A DNA stretch of 64,000 bases from Thioalkalivibrio sp. ALJ21 (GTDB lineage Bacteria; Pseudomonadota; Gammaproteobacteria; Ectothiorhodospirales; Ectothiorhodospiraceae), in the NCBI RefSeq assembly GCF_000378605.1, contig NZ_KB905155.1, positions 1,054,001 to 1,118,000 of the forward strand. The letters are read 5' to 3'. Shown here one piece after another: positions 1 through 7,671 of the stretch. The position numbers were made by a program, and so were the translations under genes. Every line of letters begins with the position of its first letter. The stretch's first letter is position 1. The notes under the pieces were generated by a model. The model was given only the letters and a program-made list of their open reading frames with translations, did no database searches and had not been told where the DNA came from.

Positions 1-19
1 CCGCTGATGCGTGCATGCT

Positions 20-1048
20 TCACTGCGCGTGCTCCTGCCCCAGTAGCTGCCCCAGCTGCTTGTCGATGCGGCTGGAGATGTTCGCCTCGGCCTCGACCCG
101 CGCGATGCGGATCGCGTATTCGAATGCCAGCGCATCGGCACTGCCGTGGCTCTTGATCACCACGCCCTGCAACCCCAGCAGCGAGGCGCCGTTATAGCGC
201 CGGTGGTCAAAACGGTGGCGCAACCGGCGCAGCACGGGCAGTGCGAACAGACCAGCCAGACGCGAGTACAGCGAGGCGCGGAACTCGGCCTTCATGTTCG
301 TGGAGATCATCTTGGCCACGCCCTCGCTCACCTTCAGCGCAACGTTGCCGACAAAGCCGTCGCAGACGACCACGTCGACATCACTGCAGTAGACGTCGTT
401 GCCCTCGACGAACCCGACATAGTTCAGGCTGGATTCCTCCAGCATGCGGCCGGCCTCGCGTACCCGGTCGTTGCCCTTGATGGCCTCCGACCCGATGTTG
501 AGCAGCCCCACCTTGGGGGCCTCGAGCCCGTCCACCGCGTTCGCCAGCACCGAGCCCATCACTGCGAACTGGTACAGGTGTGCCGCCTCGACGTCCACGT
601 TGGCGCCGAGATCCAGCATGTGGGTATGGCCGTACAGCGACGGCAGCGCGGTCGCGATCGCCGGGCGGTCGATCCCCGGCAGGGTCTTCAGCACATAGCG
701 CGCAGTGGCCATCAGCCCGCCCGTATTACCGGCGGACACACAGGCCTGGGCCGTGCCTTTCTTGACCTGATCGATGGCGACCCGCATCGAGGAGTCGCGC
801 TTGGTGCGCAGGGCGACGGCCGGCGGCTCCTCCATGCCAACCACCTGGCTGGCATGCACGATCTCCACACGGTCGCGCTCGGCCGCCGTCCAGTCGGCAA
901 GACCGGACTCGATCGTCGCCTCGTCCCCCACCAGCAGCAGGCGGAAGTCGTCGGCCACCTTCAGCGAACGGCGGGCGGCCGGCAGCACCACGGGGGCCCC
1001 ATGGTCGCCACCCATCACATCCAGGGCGATGGTGAATTCACGGCTCAT
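20..1048 (-). CDS. plsX: Phosphate acyltransferase PlsX
   Basis: PlsX makes acyl-phosphate from acyl-ACP and phosphate, feeding PlsY in membrane phospholipid synthesis. It is a soluble, membrane-associated enzyme. The 342-residue length is normal. The N-terminus (IALDVMGGDHGAP) and the internal SAGNTGGLMA and LLNIGSEAIKGND stretches are characteristic of the family. It is the last visible member of a minus-strand rpmF-plsX run. In gammaproteobacteria fabH normally follows, and would begin just left of the window; only 19 bases are left here, so this cannot be seen. Identity is near certain. Confidence 0.97.
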   Translation of the reverse strand: MSREFTIALDVMGGDHGAPVVLPAARRSLKVADDFRLLLVGDEATIESGLADWTAAERDRVEIVHASQVVGMEEPPAVALRTKRDSSMRVAIDQVKKGTAQACVSAGNTGGLMATARYVLKTLPGIDRPAIATALPSLYGHTHMLDLGANVDVEAAHLYQFAVMGSVLANAVDGLEAPKVGLLNIGSEAIKGNDRVREAGRMLEESSLNYVGFVEGNDVYCSDVDVVVCDGFVGNVALKVSEGVAKMISTNMKAEFRASLYSRLAGLFALPVLRRLRHRFDHRRYNGASLLGLQGVVIKSHGSADALAFEYAIRIARVEAEANISSRIDKQLGQLLGQEHAQ

Positions 1049-1147
1049 GCGCGCGCCCGCGAGACACCCGACGACCGGGTCCGATTAAACGCGGAAAGGC
1101 CACGGTGCAGCCGCAGCCGTGGCCCCAGCAAGGTCATCACGCCGAGC

Positions 1148-1345
1148 TTAGTCTTCGTCGTCTTCGACTTCGACGTCCTGCTGGATCACCTGACGACCAC
1201 GGTAAAACCCGTCCGGGGTCACGTGGTGCCGGCGATGGACCTCTCCGGTGGTCGGATCGGTGGACAGGGTCGCGCCCTTCAGCCCGTCGTGGGAACGGCG
1301 CATATCGCGCTTGGAACGGGTCTTGCGGCGTTGTTGCACAGCCAT
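1148..1345 (-). CDS. rpmF: 50S ribosomal protein L32
   Basis: A small basic ribosomal protein of the large subunit, 65 residues. It begins [20 protein letters not shown], the usual L32 start. It lies between yceD and plsX, the conserved gammaproteobacterial order, which couples ribosome and lipid synthesis transcriptionally. The C-terminus is unusually acidic (VEVEDDED). No zinc-binding Cys quartet is visible, so this is the zinc-independent form. Confidence 0.95.
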   Translation of the reverse strand: MAVQQRRKTRSKRDMRRSHDGLKGATLSTDPTTGEVHRRHHVTPDGFYRGRQVIQQDVEVEDDED

Positions 1346-1451
1346 GATGAATCTCCAGATTAATCAAATCCCGCCTGTGCGGGGTTAGCCCGAATCAAAA
1401 ACGGGCGCAAGTATAGCGTTTCGAGCCGGGCGGCGCCCTGCTCCGCCCGGC

Positions 1452-1973
1452 CTACTGATCGTTGGCGTTGCTCGAACTGCCCTTTAGCTGCTCGAGCACC
1501 GCAAACGGATTGTCCTCGCGCTGCCCGGGAACAAACTCGGGCTCCACCGCGGGCTCGCAGTCCGCGTGGCGCGGCACCAGAGGCCAGGCCAGCAGCACCT
1601 CGTCCTCGGCCCAGACCGCCGTGTGCAGCCGTCCGTCGTCCTCGAGTTCGAGGATATCCTCGTCCGCGCCCAGGCCTTCTACGGAGCCTCCCGCCGGCAG
1701 GATCACCGCATCGGTCTCCAGCCGGAATTCCCAGGCCATCGGCTGCAGGCAGCGCTGGCAGGTCTGCCACAGCTCGCCGGTGATCACCCCGGTCAGCCGC
1801 ACCTCGTCCAGCGCACCGCGCTCCAGCCCGAATCGGACATGGACCCGCAGCGGGTGCTCGGCCAGCGCCTCGTCCCGCAGGCGAGGCAGGTCCTCCGCAG
1901 ACAAATCGCCTTCGAATTCCTGGTGCCGGGCCCGTGGCTGCCACGGGTCGAGAGATACGGGAATACGACTCAT
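1452..1973 (-). CDS. yceD: YceD/DUF177 family protein, 23S rRNA accumulation protein
   Basis: A 173-residue DUF177 protein. In E. coli YceD is needed for normal 23S rRNA accumulation, and it is encoded immediately upstream of rpmF, as here. The central LTGVITGELWQTCQRCLQP stretch, with its CxxC pair, is the family hallmark. The C-terminal EDNPFAVLEQLKG segment is also typical. It starts an apparent yceD-rpmF-plsX operon on the minus strand, divergent from the pyruvate carboxylase genes. The protein is rich in Asp and Glu. Confidence 0.9.
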   Translation of the reverse strand: MSRIPVSLDPWQPRARHQEFEGDLSAEDLPRLRDEALAEHPLRVHVRFGLERGALDEVRLTGVITGELWQTCQRCLQPMAWEFRLETDAVILPAGGSVEGLGADEDILELEDDGRLHTAVWAEDEVLLAWPLVPRHADCEPAVEPEFVPGQREDNPFAVLEQLKGSSSNANDQ

Positions 1974-2104
1974 AGAACACTCAAATACAAGGGCGCGGAA
2001 TATACGCGCGCGAGGGCTGCTCTGTCAAAGCGAAACAGAAACTTGCAGCCCTTCGACTGCATGCCGATACTCGGGTTGTCACTGACCTTCCCGGGACCTT
2101 CCGT

Positions 2105-3523
2105 TTGATCCGCAAGCTGCTCATAGCCAACCGGGGCGAGATTGCCGTGCGCCTGATCCGGGCCTGCGCGGAGATGGGAATAACCTCGGTCGCGGTGCAT
2201 ACCGATGCCGACCGCCACGCCCTGCACGTGAAAAAGGCAGACGAGGCCTACGCGATCGGCCCCGACAGCATGGGCGGGTATCTCAGCATCCACCGCCTGA
2301 TCAGCGTGGCCCGGGCGGCCGGATGCGACGCCGTACACCCGGGATACGGCTTTCTCTCGGAGAACGCGGATTTCGCGGCGGCCTGCGCCGCGCGCGGGCT
2401 CACCTGGGTGGGCCCCGACGCCAGCGTCATCCGCCGCATGGGTGACAAGGTGGCCGCGCGACAGGCGATGATCGAGGCCGGGGTCCCGGTCACTCCTGGA
2501 TCGGAGGGCAACCTCGAAACCCTGGAGGCTGCGCTGGAGGCCGCCGAGGCCATCGGCTATCCGGTGATGCTCAAGGCCACCAGTGGCGGCGGCGGACGTG
2601 GCATCCGGCTTTGCGAGGACGAAGACGCCCTGCGGCGCAACTTTGACCGCGTGCGTTCGGAGGCGACCCGCGCATTCGGCAGTACCGAAATCTTTCTGGA
2701 AAAGGCTGTGGTCAACCCGCGCCATATCGAGGTACAGATCCTCGCGGACACCCATGGCAATGCCGTTCACCTGTACGAGCGTGACTGCTCCGTGCAGCGG
2801 CGCCATCAGAAACTGATCGAAATCGCCCCTTCGCCGCAATTGAACGAGGCCCAGCGCGAACGCCTGGGCTCGCTGGCCGTCACGGCCGCCCAGACGGTCG
2901 GGTACCAGAACGCCGGGACTGTCGAGTTCCTGATGGACGGCGACGATACATTTTATTTCATGGAGATGAACACGCGTCTTCAAGTAGAACATCCAGCTAC
3001 CGAGATGATCACGGGCGTGGACATCGTCCAGGAGCAGTTGCGCATCGCAAGTGGCGAACCCCTGCGTTACGACCAGTCGCAGATCACCCGCCGTGGCTTC
3101 GCCATGGAGTTCCGCATCAACGCGGAAGACCCGACCAATGACTTTCTGCCGAGCTTTGGTCGCATCACGCGCTACTTTGCCCCGGGCGGGCCGGGCGTGC
3201 GCACCGACGGCGCGATCTACACCGGCTACGAGATCCCGCCGCACTATGATTCGATGTGCGCCAAGCTGATCTGCTGGGCGCTGGAGTGGGACGACCTGCT
3301 GACACGCAGCAACCGCGCCCTGCGCGACATGGGCGTGTTCGGGGTCAAGACCACCATCCCGTACCATCTGGCGATCGTGAACCACCCGGATTTTCGCCGC
3401 GCCGACTTCAATACCGGCTTCATAGCCGACCATCCCGAGCTGACCGATCTGCCGGCCAAGCGCTCCGACCGCCAGCTGGCCGTCGCAATCGCCGCCGCAA
3501 TCGCCGCTCACCACGGGCTGTAG
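2105..3523 (+). CDS. pycA: Biotin carboxylase subunit of two-subunit pyruvate carboxylase (PycA)
   Basis: An ATP-grasp biotin carboxylase of 472 residues. It opens with the family start LIRKLLIANRGEIAVR and contains GGGGRGIRLCEDE and MEMNTRLQVEHPATEMITG, the carboxylase signatures. It carboxylates biotin carried on the partner subunit using ATP and bicarbonate. The partner 33 bp downstream is a carboxyltransferase with its own biotinyl domain. That pairing points to anaplerotic pyruvate carboxylase rather than acetyl-CoA carboxylase, although an AccC-like role is not excluded. The start is a TTG: the only nearby upstream ATG is out of frame and the conserved N-terminus begins exactly here. 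No strong Shine-Dalgarno sequence is visible. Confidence 0.88.
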   Translation: MIRKLLIANRGEIAVRLIRACAEMGITSVAVHTDADRHALHVKKADEAYAIGPDSMGGYLSIHRLISVARAAGCDAVHPGYGFLSENADFAAACAARGLTWVGPDASVIRRMGDKVAARQAMIEAGVPVTPGSEGNLETLEAALEAAEAIGYPVMLKATSGGGGRGIRLCEDEDALRRNFDRVRSEATRAFGSTEIFLEKAVVNPRHIEVQILADTHGNAVHLYERDCSVQRRHQKLIEIAPSPQLNEAQRERLGSLAVTAAQTVGYQNAGTVEFLMDGDDTFYFMEMNTRLQVEHPATEMITGVDIVQEQLRIASGEPLRYDQSQITRRGFAMEFRINAEDPTNDFLPSFGRITRYFAPGGPGVRTDGAIYTGYEIPPHYDSMCAKLICWALEWDDLLTRSNRALRDMGVFGVKTTIPYHLAIVNHPDFRRADFNTGFIADHPELTDLPAKRSDRQLAVAIAAAIAAHHGL

Positions 3524-3556
3524 ACAACACTGCCTCGCCCGAACACCGGACTAGCC

Positions 3557-5380
3557 ATGGATCGAGTTCACATTACGGATGTCACCCTGCGCGACGGCCA
3601 CCAGAGCCTGATCGCCACGCGCATGCGCACCGAGGACATGCTGCCGATCTGCGAGCAGATGGACGCGATCGGCTTCCACTCCCTCGAGGCCTGGGGAGGG
3701 GCCACGTTCGACGCCTGCGTGCGCTTTCTCAAGGAAGACCCGTGGGAACGCCTGCACCAGCTCAAGGCCGCGCTGCCCAACACGCCGCTGCAGATGCTGC
3801 TGCGCGGGCAGAACCTGCTCGGTTACCGCCACTATGCCGATGATGTCGTGCGCGCCTTTGTTGAACGGTCCGTGGCCGGCGGCATCGACATCATCCGCAT
3901 CTTCGATGCGATGAACGATGCCCGGAACCTGCGCACGGCGATCGAGGCCACGCGCGAGGCCGGTGGTCATGCCCAGGGCACGCTGTGCTACACCACCGGG
4001 CCGGTACACTCCGCCGCCCAGTTCGTCGCCCTCGCCCGCGAGCTGGTGGCAATGGGGGCGCAGAGCATCGCGATCAAGGACATGGCCGGGCTGCTGACCC
4101 CGACGGCCACCCGCGAACTGGTGACCGAGCTGGTCGACGCGCTGGATGTCCCGATCCACCTGCATGCGCATGCCACCTCGGGTCTGTCCGAGCTGTGTCA
4201 CTGGCAGGCGATCGAGGCCGGCTGCCGCCACATCGAGACGGCGATCTCCGCCTTTGCCGGGGGCACCAGCCACCCCCCCACGGAGAGCCTGGTTGCGGCC
4301 TTGTCCGGCACCGAGCACGACACAGGGCTGGACCTCGTGGCCCTGCAGAAGATCGGCCTGTATTTCCACGAGGTGCGCAAGAAGTACCAGCGCTTCGAGA
4401 GCGAATACACCGGCGTCGACACCCGCGTGCAGGTGAACCAGGTCCCGGGCGGCATGATCTCCAACCTCGCCAACCAGCTGCGCGACCAGAACGCGCTGGA
4501 TCGCTTTGATGCCGTGCTGGAGGAGATCCCGCGCGTGCGCGAGGATCTCGGCTACCCGCCCCTGGTCACGCCGACCTCGCAGATCGTCGGGACCCAGGCG
4601 GTGATGAACGTCCTCGCCGGGGAGCGCTACAAGACCATCACCAACGAGGTGAAGCAGTACCTGACCGGGCACTACGGCCGCGCACCGGGTCCGATCAATC
4701 GCGTGATCCAGCGCAAGGCGATCGGCAACGCCGAGGTCATCGACGTGCGCCCGGCGGACCTGCTGAAGCCGGAGATGGACCATCTGACCCGGGAGATCGG
4801 GGATTTGGCCCGGGGGCCCGAGGACGTCCTGACCTTCGCGCTGTTTCCCGAGGTCGGCCGGTCCTTCCTCGAGCAACGACGCGACGGCACGCTGGAACCG
4901 GAACCGTTAAACCTGCCCGAGAACACACAGGCCGGCTGTCCGGCACCGGTGGAGTTCAACGTCACCTTCCACGGGGAGTCGTACCACATCCGCGTAAATG
5001 GCAGCGGCCATCACCGCGAGGATACGCGGCCGATGTACGTCACCATCGACGGCATGCCGGAAGAGGTCCTGATCGAAACGCTCGACACCATCGACACCGG
5101 CAGTGGGGGCGCCGAATCGCCGCGAGCAGGCAAGAAATCCCGCCGCGCCACCCGCCCGGGCGATGTCACCACCTCCATGCCCGGCACCGTCATCGACGTA
5201 CTGGTGGCCGAGGGCGACACCGTGGAAGCCGGCCAGCCGGTGCTGGTGCTCGAGGCGATGAAGATGGAGTCCGAGATCGCCGCACCCATCGCCGGCACGG
5301 TACGCGCGGTGAACGTGGCCAAGGGTGCGGCCGCCAATCCGGACGATGCCCTGATCGAGATCGATGCCCCCGATGGGTAA
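3557..5380 (+). CDS. pycB: Pyruvate carboxylase subunit B / oxaloacetate decarboxylase alpha-type carboxyltransferase
   Basis: A 607-residue carboxyltransferase. Residues about 4-270 form the HMGL-type TIM barrel (VTLRDGHQSLIATRMRTEDM at the N-terminus), followed by a conserved PYC/OADA domain to about 490. A biotinyl domain lies at about 535-605; the biotinylated lysine is in the LEAMKMES motif at about residue 569. It transfers carboxyl from biotin to pyruvate, giving oxaloacetate. The same architecture occurs in the sodium-pumping oxaloacetate decarboxylase alpha subunit. The biotin carboxylase directly upstream, and no beta or gamma pump subunits in view, favour pyruvate carboxylase, useful for replenishing oxaloacetate in an autotroph. 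Its end overlaps the next gene by 17 bp. Confidence 0.9.
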   Translation: MDRVHITDVTLRDGHQSLIATRMRTEDMLPICEQMDAIGFHSLEAWGGATFDACVRFLKEDPWERLHQLKAALPNTPLQMLLRGQNLLGYRHYADDVVRAFVERSVAGGIDIIRIFDAMNDARNLRTAIEATREAGGHAQGTLCYTTGPVHSAAQFVALARELVAMGAQSIAIKDMAGLLTPTATRELVTELVDALDVPIHLHAHATSGLSELCHWQAIEAGCRHIETAISAFAGGTSHPPTESLVAALSGTEHDTGLDLVALQKIGLYFHEVRKKYQRFESEYTGVDTRVQVNQVPGGMISNLANQLRDQNALDRFDAVLEEIPRVREDLGYPPLVTPTSQIVGTQAVMNVLAGERYKTITNEVKQYLTGHYGRAPGPINRVIQRKAIGNAEVIDVRPADLLKPEMDHLTREIGDLARGPEDVLTFALFPEVGRSFLEQRRDGTLEPEPLNLPENTQAGCPAPVEFNVTFHGESYHIRVNGSGHHREDTRPMYVTIDGMPEEVLIETLDTIDTGSGGAESPRAGKKSRRATRPGDVTTSMPGTVIDVLVAEGDTVEAGQPVLVLEAMKMESEIAAPIAGTVRAVNVAKGAAANPDDALIEIDAPDG

Positions 5381-5981
5381 GCCCGTGCGCGAGATCGTCC
5401 TTGCCTCGACCTCGCCCTATCGTGCCCAGTTATTGCAGCGGCTGCATCTGCCGTTCACGACGGCCGCCCCGCAAGTCGACGAGACTCACCTCCCGAGCGA
5501 AGGCCCTTCGGCCCTCGTGCAGCGCCTCGCCGAGGCCAAGGCCCGCGCCGTCGCCGACACCCACCCGGACGCATTGATCATTGGCTCCGACCAGAGCGCC
5601 AGCCATCAGGGCCGCATCCTCGGCAAGCCGGGCATTGCCGAGCGCGCCCGCGAACAGCTGGCCCAGCTGTCCGGCGGCACGGTCACCTTTCATACCGGGC
5701 TGTGCCTGCTGGATGCCGCCAGTGGCGAGGCGCAGGTGGAGGACGTTGAATACGTCGTCAGCTTCCGCCGTCTGTCAGATGCGGAAATCCGGGCCTATGT
5801 CGCGCTGGACAACCCAGTGGACTGCGCCGGCAGTTTCAAGTCGGAAGGCCTGGGCGTCAGCCTGTTCGAGCGCATGGAGGGTTCGGACCCTACCGCCCTG
5901 GTGGGTCTGCCGCTGATCCGCCTGTGTCACTGGCTGCGGGAAGCCGGCATTGCCATGCCCCCTAGGGAGACGCGGATTTAA
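5364..5981 (+). CDS. yceF: Maf/YceF-type nucleoside triphosphate pyrophosphatase
   Basis: A Maf-like house-cleaning pyrophosphatase of 205 residues that hydrolyses modified nucleotides. The YceF subgroup prefers 7-methyl-GTP. The N-terminal LASTSPYRAQLLQRL, the catalytic IIGSDQSASHQGRILGKPG segment and CAGSFKSEGLG are diagnostic; DQ instead of DE or DT at the catalytic site suggests the YceF subgroup. It overlaps the 3' end of pycB, so it is translationally coupled to it. In E. coli yceF sits back to back with yceD-rpmF-plsX; here pycAB lie between. Its last codons and the TAA stop lie inside the left arm of a structured repeat element, so the C-terminus was probably remodelled by that element. 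Confidence 0.9.
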   Translation: MPPMGKPVREIVLASTSPYRAQLLQRLHLPFTTAAPQVDETHLPSEGPSALVQRLAEAKARAVADTHPDALIIGSDQSASHQGRILGKPGIAERAREQLAQLSGGTVTFHTGLCLLDAASGEAQVEDVEYVVSFRRLSDAEIRAYVALDNPVDCAGSFKSEGLGVSLFERMEGSDPTALVGLPLIRLCHWLREAGIAMPPRETRI

Positions 5982-6249
5982 TCGCACGTCCGCGCTCGAG
6001 TCGCTTTTGCGTGCGAACAAGGCGCGGTGACTGCCGTGCAGTCATTCTGCACAAGGGAACCGCAACGCTGTGCGCGCGCAAAAGCGGCCGAGCCCCTGCT
6101 TTTAATGGCTTGTGGGGTTGGTGCCCCCTGTTCCCCGATCCTGCGTTGCGCCGCTTGCGGGTAGAACCACTACCCGCTGCACGACGCGCCTTGTCTCGGA
6201 AAACAGGGGGCACCAACGCGGACGTGCGATTAAATCCGCGTCTCCCTAG
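5962..6249. repeat. Structured inverted-repeat element, copy 1
   Basis: A 288-bp element bounded by a perfect 33-bp inverted repeat (5962-5994 and 6217-6249, both ending in CTAG). Inside are two long hairpin arms. Arm A (about 5994-6093) is closed by GCTTTTGCG-type sequence and carries TGACTGCCGTGCAGTCA. Arm B (about 6117-6217) is closed by GTTGGTGCCCCCTGTT against AACAGGGGGCACCAAC and carries GCGGGTAG against CTACCCGC. The predicted fold is a three-way junction. A second copy, in the opposite orientation, is at 15208-15474. No protein-coding content is convincing. It fills the gap between yceF and the ArsR gene and supplies the yceF stop codon. Confidence 0.85.
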
Positions 6250-6262
6250 CGAGGAGCGCTGA

Positions 6263-6637
6263 TCAGGTCTCCGACGTGCGCCGGGAAACCGGGAGCCCCA
6301 GATCGGCATCGCGCCACATCGCCTGCAGGCGCGCATGATCCTCGCGCAGCGTGCCATCGACGCGCGAAGCCTGGGCCGTCGACGCCAGCACCTCGCGGGC
6401 CCACCCCGGCAATTGCGGATGCAGCCGGTAGTAGATCCAGTTGCTTTCGCGCCGGGTCGTCACCACGCCCTGCTGACGCAGCGCGGCCAGATGACGCGAG
6501 ACCTTCGGCTGCGAGATTTCCAGCGCAGTCATCAACTCGCACACACAGAGCTCGCGCTCCAGGTGAATCAGCAGCAACGAACGCAAACGGGTGTCGTCCG
6601 CCAGCAGGCTGAACAGGACAGTGGGGGTCAGAGACAT
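6263..6637 (-). CDS. ArsR/SmtB-family transcriptional repressor
   Basis: A 124-residue winged-helix repressor closest in sequence to the arsenite-responsive ArsR group. The motif ELCVCELMTAL (residues 29-39) matches the E. coli ArsR sensing helix, keeping two cysteines (C31, C33). The third cysteine position holds methionine (M36). The recognition helix follows as ISQPKVSRHLAALRQQGVV. No arsB, arsC or acr3 gene is adjacent, so its target lies elsewhere or on its own promoter. The stop codon is 13 bp from the structured element. Family assignment is firm; the ligand is an inference. Confidence 0.88.
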   Translation of the reverse strand: MSLTPTVLFSLLADDTRLRSLLLIHLERELCVCELMTALEISQPKVSRHLAALRQQGVVTTRRESNWIYYRLHPQLPGWAREVLASTAQASRVDGTLREDHARLQAMWRDADLGLPVSRRTSET

Positions 6638-6853
6638 AGGAAATCCGCTTTGGCCGATCCGGCCTTTATAAGTCGACCATTTCGCACAAGATTAGCACGC
6701 TCGGGAGCGCGGAGCCCCCAATGCGTGCAGGCATTCAGCAAGACCATCAGCACTAAGCTTGGCGGTACAAGCTGTCACTGAGCCCCGACAAAACCCTCCC
6801 GCACCACGACTATCGCCATGCCGCTCCTTCAAACCCCGCCAATGAATACACCC

Positions 6854-7013
6854 TGCCCTTCGAGCCATCACCCGAAGTGACGTTCGGGTGCCGCTGCGCA
6901 TCACCCGTCGAACCATCATTTTCTATATCTCGGGTTCGAATCCCGATACCGCGGGGGCCAGACGTGCGAAAGGGGCCACTCGGGCCCCTTTCTGGATCTG
7001 GCGGAGAGTGAGG
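6854..7013. repeat. Direct repeat, distal copy of a tRNA-Ser 3'-end/terminator unit
   Basis: About 160 bp repeated at 7035-7194 with a 181-bp offset. It contains, in + order, a GTTCGAATCCC T-arm-like segment (near 6934), a hairpin GAAAGGGGCC/GGCCCCTTTC (6968-6992) and the sequence GGCGGAGAGTGAGG, which equals the last bases of tRNA-Ser read on the opposite strand. The left part differs most between copies. With the second copy it occupies the 540-bp gap between the ArsR gene and tRNA-Ser; I see no gene there. Confidence 0.8.
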
Positions 7014-7034
7014 ATTACTCGGCGCTTTGCGCCT

Positions 7035-7194
7035 CGCCCTTCGGGCCGTCGCCTGCGGCGACGTTCGGGTGCCGCTTTGCGTCACCCGTCGAACCATCAT
7101 TTTCGATATCTCGGGTTCGAATCCCGATACCGCGGGGGCCAGACGTGCGAAAGGGGCCACTCGGGCCCCTTTCTGGATCTGGCGGAGAGTGAGG
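7035..7194. repeat. Direct repeat, proximal copy overlapping the tRNA-Ser 3' end
   Basis: The second copy of the 160-bp unit described at 6854-7013. This copy includes the true 3' end of tRNA-Ser and its terminator hairpin. The sequence ATCTCGGGTTCGAATCCCGA upstream in both copies forms a T-stem/loop-like palindrome, but no complete second tRNA can be folded from the flanks. The arrangement reads as a tandem duplication next to a tRNA gene. Confidence 0.8.
7149..7173 (-). terminator. Hairpin downstream of tRNA-Ser
   Basis: A GAAAGGGGCC...GGCCCCTTTC stem about 10 bp beyond the tRNA CCA end on the minus strand, with a short CGAGT-like loop. It is a likely terminator or processing hairpin. An exact duplicate occurs at 6968-6992 within the direct repeat. 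Confidence 0.65.
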
Positions 7195-7270
7195 GATTCG
7201 AACCCTCGATGGGCTTTTGACCCATACTCCCTTAGCAGGGGAGCGCCTTCGACCACTCGGCCAACTCTCC
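7180..7270 (-). tRNA. tRNA-Ser (anticodon GCU)
   Basis: The 91-nt sequence read on the minus strand folds as a class II tRNA. The acceptor is GGAGAGT/ACTCTCC with discriminator G and encoded CCA. The anticodon loop CTGCTAA gives GCT, the long variable arm is TATGGGTCAAAAGCCCAT, and the T-arm is GAGGGTTCGAATCCCTC. It lies after csrA on the same strand, the common gammaproteobacterial order. Confidence 0.96.
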
Positions 7271-7304
7271 GGAATGCGCGGCACAGGATACGGACTTGTG
7301 CCCA

Positions 7305-7343
7305 TAAAGAAAAGGCCCGGCGGCCACTGGGGCCGCCGGGCCT
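7305..7343 (-). terminator. Rho-independent terminator of csrA
   Basis: A 12-bp G/C stem (GGCCCGGCGGCC against its complement, loop about 4 nt) lies 12 bp past the csrA stop on the minus strand. It is followed in that direction by TTTTCTTT. This is a textbook intrinsic terminator separating csrA from tRNA-Ser. Confidence 0.85.
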
Positions 7344-7354
7344 GGCAACCTCTG

Positions 7355-7603
7355 TCAGTCGTCGCGCGAGGAAGCGGCCACGCTCCCCCCCGGGGCAGAC
7401 CCACCGCCGGACGAGCCCTGATCGTCGCCCGCTACGTTGGATTCGCGCTGGATGCGCTGGAAAATCTCCTCGCGGTGGACAGCAACGTCCTGAGGCGCGT
7501 TGATCCCGATACGAACCTGATTGCCCTTGACCCCCAGGACGGTGACGGAAACGTCCTCGCCGATCATGAGGGTCTCGCCCACACGTCGAGTCAAAATGAG
7601 CAT
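7355..7603 (-). CDS. csrA: Carbon storage regulator CsrA
   Basis: CsrA is a dimeric RNA-binding protein that represses or activates translation at GGA motifs. The core starts [20 protein letters not shown] and includes [15 protein letters not shown]-type sequence (here [25 protein letters not shown]), all typical. I start it at 7603, with GGAGAA 6 bp upstream; the reading frame is open for 22 more codons but those are not conserved. The 82-residue product is longer than usual (about 60) because of a Gly/Ser-rich tail of about 20 residues ending in DD. It follows lysC and precedes tRNA-Ser, the conserved context. Confidence 0.94.
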   Translation of the reverse strand: MLILTRRVGETLMIGEDVSVTVLGVKGNQVRIGINAPQDVAVHREEIFQRIQRESNVAGDDQGSSGGGSAPGGSVAASSRDD

Positions 7604-7671
7604 GCTCTTCTCCGCAGTGCCTGTGTCGGACGCAGTCGGTCGTCCGGTAACCGTTTTACGGTCTGTCATCC

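Noticed and set aside
146-1363. Long open frame opposite plsX and rpmF
   Set aside because: It is the antisense of two clearly conserved genes; its low-complexity His/Gln/Arg-rich composition is typical of high-G+C shadow frames. The same applies to long antisense frames over pycA, pycB, lysC, alaS, recA, recBCD, the RND permease and others.
5962-6249. Integron attC site
   Set aside because: Structure-over-sequence conservation is shared, but the length, double-arm layout and lack of an integrase, cassettes or RYYYAAC/GTTRRRY core sites argue against it.
6890-6960. A second tRNA gene
   Set aside because: Only a T-arm-like palindrome is present; no anticodon arm, D-arm or matching acceptor can be folded from the flanks in either copy.
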